A DNA stretch of 10,605 nt, taken from assembly GCA_945907055.1 (NCBI GenBank), contig CAMDSG010000050.1, forward strand, positions 1 through 10,605. The letters are read 5' to 3'. Of this stretch, positions 6,521 to 10,605 are shown piece after piece. This DNA comes from Bifidobacterium breve (GTDB taxonomy: Bacteria; Actinomycetota; Acidimicrobiia; IMCC26256). A program made the translations under genes and the position numbers. Each line of letters starts with the position of its first letter. The first letter of the stretch is position 1. The notes below the pieces were generated by a model. That model was not told the DNA's origin, did not search any database, and saw only the letters and a program-made list of their open reading frames with translations.

Positions 6521-6922
6521 ATGCCATTTACTGAGATTGACCATGTAGCTATAGCGGTACGCGATCTCGAGGCCGCTATTGCTTATTACCGCGACACTTT
6601 CGGGGCAGAGGTAGAGCACCGCGAGTTTGTCGAGTCCGATGGGGTTGAGGAGGCGCTTCTTAAAGTCGCCGACTCATACATTCAGCTCCTTACCCCAACC
6701 CGCCCCGACTCCCCGCTGGCCAAGGCACTTGAGAAGCGCGGAGAGGGCATCCATCACGTCGGGTATCGCGTAGATGACGTGGCCGCGGCTCTTGAGCAGG
6801 TAAAGGCACAGGGGCATATGGTGATAGATGCGGCCCCGAGGCCCGGGAGTAGAGGCACAACCGTGGCATTTCTCCACCCTAAGACGGCCTTTGGAACCCT
6901 TATAGAGCTAGTACAGGAATAA
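6521..6922 (+). CDS. mce: Methylmalonyl-CoA (and probably ethylmalonyl-CoA) epimerase
   Basis: Glyoxalase/VOC-fold enzyme of 133 residues that interconverts the 2R and 2S forms of methylmalonyl-CoA. The metal ligands known from the Propionibacterium enzyme (His12, Gln65, His91, Glu141) correspond by eye to His8 (DHVAIAV), Gln55 (IQLL), His79 (GIHHVGYRV) and Glu129 (LIELV). A nearby acidic residue (Glu38 or Glu43/44) would be a catalytic base. The start is the ATG at 6521: GGAG at 6511-6514 has ideal spacing and the protein begins as family members do. A longer frame from 6461 would overlap ccr by 50 bases and add a non-conserved head. Directly behind ccr, one epimerase acting on both ethylmalonyl-CoA and methylmalonyl-CoA is expected, as known for Rhodobacter; that dual role is inference here. 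Confidence 0.92.
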   Translation: MPFTEIDHVAIAVRDLEAAIAYYRDTFGAEVEHREFVESDGVEEALLKVADSYIQLLTPTRPDSPLAKALEKRGEGIHHVGYRVDDVAAALEQVKAQGHMVIDAAPRPGSRGTTVAFLHPKTAFGTLIELVQE

Positions 6923-6973
6923 TCGTTTAAGTATTCCGTCGCGTCGTTGGGGCTAAGCATGTGCGCTGACCGG

Positions 6974-6979
6974 TAACCT
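6974..6979 (+). promoter_or_regulatory. Candidate -10 box for a leaderless carboxylase transcript
   Basis: TAACCT (TAnnnT form) ends exactly 8 bases before the ATG at 6988, the same spacing as the TACGGT before ccr. No Shine-Dalgarno sequence is present; the bases before the ATG include CCTCC, the complement of one. A TTGGGG at 6947-6952 is too far away (21 bases) to be a standard -35. This could be an internal promoter supplementing readthrough from ccr-mce. Confidence 0.3.
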
Positions 6980-6987
6980 CCGCATCT

Positions 6988-8622
6988 ATGGCTGCAAAGA
7001 AAACTAAATCAACCGAGGCAGCGGTCTCTGCCGCACCTCCAAAGTCCCCGAGCCCGGTGAGTCCCGCTAATCCGATAGAGGCTCGTATTGAGCAACTAGC
7101 AGCACTGCGCGAAGCAGCCATGCATGCTGGTAGCCCCGCCTCCGTTGAGCGCCAGCATGCACGAGGCAAGCTAACTGCGCGTGAGCGCCTTGACCTGTTG
7201 CTTGACCCAGAATCATTCGTTGAACTCGACATGCTTGCGCGGCATCGCGCACACGGTTTTGGAATTGAGAACACGCGACCACTCACCGATGGCGTTGTAA
7301 CCGGATGGGGGACAATCGACGGTCGTAAAGTATTTGTCTTTTCTCAAGACTTCACAGTCTTTGGTGGAGCGCTTGGCGAAGTATTCGCGGAGAAGATTCA
7401 CAAGGTTATGGACCTAGCCGAGTCCGTAGGCGCGCCGATGATTGGTATCAATGATGGTGCAGGTGCGCGAATTCAAGAGGGTGTTGTTTCACTTGCCTCC
7501 TACGGAGGGATCTTCCATCGAAATGTTAAGGCCTCTGGTGTAATCCCACAGATCAGCGTGATTATGGGGCCATGTGCTGGTGGTGCTGTGTACTCGCCGG
7601 CAATGACTGACTTCATCTTTATGGTGAAGGGAACCTCCAACATGTTCATCACTGGGCCCGATGTCGTTAAATCGGTGACCGGTGAAGAAGTTACACAGGA
7701 GGAACTCGGTGGTGCACTTACCCACGCCACTAAATCTGGAGTCGCAAATATTGTCTGCGAAGATGAGGTTGCATGCCTCGCACAGGTTCGTTACCTAATG
7801 TCGTTTCTGCCTGCTAATAACCTTGAAGACGCTCCATACTTCGAGCCCGATGACGATCCAATGCGTGACTGTGATGCACTCCTCGGATTAATCCCAGATG
7901 CACCGAACAAGCCTTATGACATGAAGAAAGTGATCGCCGACATTGTTGACGACGGCGAGTTCTTCGAGATCAATGCCCTTTGGGCGATGAACATTGTCTG
8001 TGGGTATGCACGCATCGGCGGGATGGTCGTGGGGATAGTTGGTAACCAGCCTCAAGTGCTTGCTGGATGTCTAGACATTGACGCATCTGAGAAGGCTGCG
8101 CGCTTTGTCCGCACGTGTGATGCATTCAACATTCCGCTCGTAACTTTCGTTGACGTCCCAGGTTTCTTGCCAGGCACGGAGCAGGAGTACGGCGGAATTA
8201 TTCGTCACGGTGCGAAACTCCTTTATGCATACTGTGAAGCCACTGTGCCGCGTATCCAGATCATCACGCGCAAGGGTTACGGCGGCGCTTATGTCGTAAT
8301 GAACTCCAAATCGATTGGTGCCGACCTCGCGTACGCTTGGCCATCCGCAGAGATTGCTGTGATGGGGGCGCAGGGCGCAGTCAATATCATCTTCCGTAAG
8401 GAGATCGCTGAGGCAGGCGAGAAGGGTGCCGAGCGCACTACTGAACTCATTGAGGAGTACACAGAGCGCTTTGCCAACCCATATAACGCAGCAGAGCGTG
8501 GTTATGTAGATGACGTGATTGAGCCTCGCGAGACTCGCAGAGTTCTTGTACGGGCATTAGAGATGCTGCGCACAAAGAAGGAGCAACTTCCACAGCGCAA
8601 GCACGGGAATGTGCCGCTTTGA
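6988..8622 (+). CDS. pccB: Propionyl-CoA/acyl-CoA carboxylase beta (carboxyltransferase) subunit
   Basis: Carboxyltransferase subunit that moves CO2 from biotin onto propionyl-CoA (or acetyl-CoA) to give (S)-methylmalonyl-CoA. It is 544 residues with two crotonase-like halves. The oxyanion-forming GPCAGGAVYSPA is at 194-205 in the N-half and RKGYGGAYVVM at 428-438 in the C-half; DVPGFLPG (389-396) is conserved. Asp446 in GADLAYAW is where I believe propionyl-type subunits carry the substrate-pocket Asp (Asp422 in Streptomyces coelicolor PccB), an alignment by eye. Residues 1-28 are an Ala/Pro/Lys-rich extension not conserved in the family. The ATG at 6988 is the only reasonable start, though no ribosome site precedes it. 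The biotin carboxylase/carrier alpha subunit is not in the window and must be encoded elsewhere. The stop overlaps the next start by four bases. Confidence 0.92.
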   Translation: MAAKKTKSTEAAVSAAPPKSPSPVSPANPIEARIEQLAALREAAMHAGSPASVERQHARGKLTARERLDLLLDPESFVELDMLARHRAHGFGIENTRPLTDGVVTGWGTIDGRKVFVFSQDFTVFGGALGEVFAEKIHKVMDLAESVGAPMIGINDGAGARIQEGVVSLASYGGIFHRNVKASGVIPQISVIMGPCAGGAVYSPAMTDFIFMVKGTSNMFITGPDVVKSVTGEEVTQEELGGALTHATKSGVANIVCEDEVACLAQVRYLMSFLPANNLEDAPYFEPDDDPMRDCDALLGLIPDAPNKPYDMKKVIADIVDDGEFFEINALWAMNIVCGYARIGGMVVGIVGNQPQVLAGCLDIDASEKAARFVRTCDAFNIPLVTFVDVPGFLPGTEQEYGGIIRHGAKLLYAYCEATVPRIQIITRKGYGGAYVVMNSKSIGADLAYAWPSAEIAVMGAQGAVNIIFRKEIAEAGEKGAERTTELIEEYTERFANPYNAAERGYVDDVIEPRETRRVLVRALEMLRTKKEQLPQRKHGNVPL

Positions 8623-8852
8623 GCCCACGTGCAATTCTTGGGATCGACGATGCTGCCTCGCCAGAGGAGGTCGCTGCAGTGCTCGCCACTATTGCTGTGA
8701 TCGATCAGCAGTTAGCCGCGGGGGTTGAGGAAAAGGCTGCACCAGCACTCTCGCAGTGGGTCGTTATGTCGCGACTCTCTGGCCGCAGATCTGCAATGCA
8801 GCGCGGCGCCTACAGACTCTCTGGGCGCCTCCCACGAAGGTCGCACGCCTAA
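8619..8852 (+). CDS. Small acyl-CoA carboxylase epsilon-like subunit
   Basis: A 77-residue protein beginning at a TTG that overlaps the carboxylase stop (TTGA) and ending in a TAA that overlaps the next ATG (TAATG). That double coupling argues the frame is genuinely translated. Residues 1-34 hold an ILGIDDAASPEEVAAVLATI stretch, much like the PTPEELAAL helix of actinobacterial acyl-CoA carboxylase epsilon subunits. A single Trp in SQWVVMSRLSGR (46-57) and an Arg-rich tail (RLSGRLPRRS) also match that family, where the epsilon protein joins and stimulates the alpha-beta complex. Similarity is weak, as usual in this variable family, so the call rests on position, length and pattern together. 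No clear ribosome site is present. Confidence 0.6.
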   Translation: MSPRAILGIDDAASPEEVAAVLATIAVIDQQLAAGVEEKAAPALSQWVVMSRLSGRRSAMQRGAYRLSGRLPRRSHA

Positions 8853-9973
8853 TGACTGAGATTATTTTTCCTGAGGTAATGAGTGTAAGTACCGATAGCG
8901 TGGTTGTCACCTTCAACACTAAGGGCGACGAGCGTGTTGCTACTCGAGTAGGGAACGCCGAGGTTGTAACTACCGGCCCCCAGCACATTGCTTGTTTGAC
9001 AGGGCTTGAACCCGGTACTTATGTTGAGATCGAGGTCGAGGGCGCGCGTCCATCGGATGATCCCCAGTTCCCGTCCTCGGTGCGCACTCTCGAACGACCT
9101 GCTGGAGAGCTGCTTGCATCGATAGCAACTGTTAATGATGTGCATTTCGGTGAGACAGTCTGCGGTCGAATCCACACCGCATCAGATGAAGAGATGGGTG
9201 CGGTAACCGGTCGTGAAGGCGAGGAGCCCTATCCCGAGAAGATGAATCGCGCAGCCATATCTGAGATAACTGCATTTGATGGTGATGCAGTGATTGTGAA
9301 GGGCGACCTCACCAATGCGGGAACCTGGGAGGAGTACCAGCAGTTCCTCGATGCGTATGGGCAACTAGGTGACCGGATGCATCACACGCGTGGGAACCAC
9401 GACGCAATGCTTGACTCCACGATGGCGCTCAACGGGGCGCCGTTCGCAGTGGTTGTTAACGGCGTTACATTTGCAGTGATTGACACAGTTCGCCCTGGGA
9501 CCGAGGTTGGGCAGATCACGCGTGACCAGATTGCATGGATTGATGACTGCGCTGCCAATACCAGCGGCGCAGTATTCGTCTTTGGGCATCACAACCTATG
9601 GGACCTAGATTCTGAGGAGCGGAGTACTAACTACTTCGGTATCAATCCAGATGACAGTGAGGCGTTCGGAGCGGTAGTTGCGCAGCGCGAAAATATCGTT
9701 GGCTACTTTGCAGGCCATACCCACAGACATCGTGTGCGCCGCTCGACCAAGGCGCGCAGTATTCCCTTTGTAGAGGTTGGATCAACGAAGGATTACCCAG
9801 GAGTCTGGGGCGAGTACCAGATTTATGAAGGCGGGTATACGCAGGTATCGCATCGCTTTGGTGCGCGAGATGCAATGGATTGGGCTGAGCGGACACGCTT
9901 TATTTACGCTGGCCTCTACCGTGACTACTCGCTTGGTCTCCTAGAGCATCGCTCTTTTACTCAGATTTATTGA
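8852..9973 (+). CDS. Calcineurin-like metallophosphoesterase with N-terminal beta-rich domain
   Basis: A 373-residue protein. All blocks of the metallophosphoesterase fold are present: DVH (96-98), GDLTN (151-155), GNHD (181-184), GHH (245-247) and GHTHRH (288-293), so a dinuclear metal site should form. Residues 1-85 resemble a fibronectin III/Ig-like domain as seen before the catalytic domain in purple acid phosphatase relatives (VMSVSTDSVVVTF, then GLEPGTYVEIEV). No signal peptide or membrane span is visible, so it is probably cytoplasmic. The ATG at 8852 is chosen because it overlaps the preceding stop (TAATG) and has GAAGG (8836-8840) upstream; an earlier ATG at 8756 would overlap the epsilon gene by 97 bases. 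The substrate is unknown: phosphodiester, phosphomonoester and nucleotide substrates are all possible. Its place inside an acyl-CoA cluster suggests, but does not prove, a related role. Confidence 0.85.
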   Translation: MTEIIFPEVMSVSTDSVVVTFNTKGDERVATRVGNAEVVTTGPQHIACLTGLEPGTYVEIEVEGARPSDDPQFPSSVRTLERPAGELLASIATVNDVHFGETVCGRIHTASDEEMGAVTGREGEEPYPEKMNRAAISEITAFDGDAVIVKGDLTNAGTWEEYQQFLDAYGQLGDRMHHTRGNHDAMLDSTMALNGAPFAVVVNGVTFAVIDTVRPGTEVGQITRDQIAWIDDCAANTSGAVFVFGHHNLWDLDSEERSTNYFGINPDDSEAFGAVVAQRENIVGYFAGHTHRHRVRRSTKARSIPFVEVGSTKDYPGVWGEYQIYEGGYTQVSHRFGARDAMDWAERTRFIYAGLYRDYSLGLLEHRSFTQIY

Positions 9974-9986
9974 GGGTACGTTTACC

Positions 9987-9991
9987 GGAGG
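9987..9991 (+). promoter_or_regulatory. Ribosome binding site that fixes the CoA-transferase start
   Basis: GGAGG, nine bases before the TTG at 10001. It decides for the TTG start, since the next in-frame ATG (10034, inside the conserved VVDMATVLAG stretch) would remove the conserved LEGLRVVD beginning of the family. Confidence 0.65.
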
Positions 9992-10000
9992 ACTCCGATC

Positions 10001-10605
10001 TTGCAGGCACTTGAAGGTTTACGCGTCGTAGACATGGCTACGGTCCTCGCCGGCCCGGCCGCAGGAAAATACCTCGCTGATTTCGGTGCGGATGTCATAA
10101 AGATTGAGGCCCCCGAAGGCGACGGTACGCGCCGTATGGGGTGGATGCCCCCAGATGGCGGTGACGCATACATGTGGCAGATCGTTGGGCGCGGTAAGCG
10201 CTCGGTAGTTGCAGACCTCAAGACAGAGGATGGTCTGGAGCTGCTGCTGAGGCTCGTTGATGACGCAGATGTTCTCATTGAGAATTTCCGCCCGGGGACG
10301 ATGGAGCGTTTAGGGCTTGACCCCACCGAGTTGCTCAAGCGCAATCCTCGTTTGGTGATTCTTCGAGTGAGTGGCTTTGGTCAAACAGGGCCTTATCGAT
10401 CGCGACCCGGTTTTGCTTCGATTGCAGAGGCCATGAGTGGTTTCGCATCTTTAAGCGGTGAGCCAGATGGCGCGCCACTCTTGCCACCGATTGCGCTTAC
10501 CGATGAGGTCACGGGAATCGTCGGAGCGTTCTCAATCATGGTTGCGCTGCGCCATCGTGACGCTACCGGTGAGGGTCAAGTTGTAGATGTAAATCTCTTG
10601 GAGTC
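10001..10605 (+). CDS. CaiB/BaiF family III CoA-transferase, N-terminal half, cut by the window edge
   Basis: Family III CoA-transferases move CoA between organic acids through an aspartyl-CoA intermediate; some relatives are racemases. The 201 complete codons read MQALEGLRVVDMATVLAGP, then LADFGADVIKIEAPEGD, ENFRPGTMERLG, and GEGQVVDVNLLES at the edge, all classic for the family. The nucleophilic Asp lies at residue 168 in ALTDEVTG, aligning with Asp169 of formyl-CoA transferase. About half of the usual 400 residues is visible. The start is a TTG supported by GGAGG. It lies 27 bases behind the phosphoesterase and is likely in the same operon. The substrate is not readable; within this cluster a C4/C5 dicarboxylate or acyl-CoA donor is a reasonable guess, and a 2-methylacyl-CoA racemase is an alternative. 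Confidence 0.9.
   Translation, partial: MQALEGLRVVDMATVLAGPAAGKYLADFGADVIKIEAPEGDGTRRMGWMPPDGGDAYMWQIVGRGKRSVVADLKTEDGLELLLRLVDDADVLIENFRPGTMERLGLDPTELLKRNPRLVILRVSGFGQTGPYRSRPGFASIAEAMSGFASLSGEPDGAPLLPPIALTDEVTGIVGAFSIMVALRHRDATGEGQVVDVNLLE

Noticed and set aside
6927..7286. Minus-strand 119-codon frame over the carboxylase start
   Set aside because: It is antisense to a clear carboxyltransferase, rich in Ser/Arg/Ala as expected for a shadow, and lacks recognisable domains.
8756..8851. Upstream extension of the phosphoesterase from an ATG at 8756
   Set aside because: It would overlap the epsilon-like gene by almost 100 bases, while the ATG at 8852 forms a tidy TAATG junction.

Overview
The window looks like a chromosomal segment of an actinobacterium with moderate GC content. 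The grounds are an acyl-CoA carboxylase beta subunit followed by a small epsilon-like subunit, start codons that include TTG, TAnnnT-type promoter boxes, and gene relatives that look actinobacterial. By recollection of relatives, a freshwater or marine Acidimicrobiia-type lineage is my best guess, but the class is not proven by anything here. I see no mobile element, CRISPR array, rRNA or tRNA. Most genes are ordinary metabolism; there is no defence-like or clearly novel multigene system.

Layout. Positions 1-164 (minus) hold the first 54 codons of metY (O-acetylhomoserine sulfhydrylase), with a good promoter at 240-268. A divergent pair follows on the plus strand: a 650-residue flavin Baeyer-Villiger-type monooxygenase with an N-terminal extension (382-2334), and a small DUF2752 membrane protein (about 2365-2838). 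Two tandem perfect hairpins (2846-2896) form a terminator region between these genes and the convergent minus-strand genes. Next on the minus strand are a proline-rich four- to five-span membrane protein (2945-3643) and an acetyl-CoA acetyltransferase (3806-4990). The 3' end of the thiolase, including its stop codon, is repeated exactly (38 bp) just downstream of the gene.

From 5161 to the window end runs a plus-strand cluster divergent from the thiolase: crotonyl-CoA carboxylase/reductase (ccr), methylmalonyl-CoA epimerase (mce), propionyl/acyl-CoA carboxylase beta subunit, a small epsilon-like subunit, a calcineurin-like phosphoesterase with a beta-rich N-terminal domain, and the first half of a CaiB/BaiF (family III) CoA-transferase. 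Spacing is tight (10 nt, then 65 nt, a 4-nt overlap, a 1-nt overlap, 27 nt), so most of it is probably co-transcribed.

How the genes fit together. Thiolase makes acetoacetyl-CoA. After reduction and dehydration (enzymes not in the window), Ccr converts crotonyl-CoA to ethylmalonyl-CoA. The epimerase can serve both ethylmalonyl-CoA and methylmalonyl-CoA, and the carboxylase turns propionyl-CoA into methylmalonyl-CoA on the way to succinyl-CoA. This is consistent with an ethylmalonyl-CoA pathway or with C4/C5 acyl-CoA assimilation. The signature mutases and the biotin-carrying alpha subunit are not here, so the complete pathway is an inference. The phosphoesterase and the CoA-transferase are the two members whose role in this setting is unclear.
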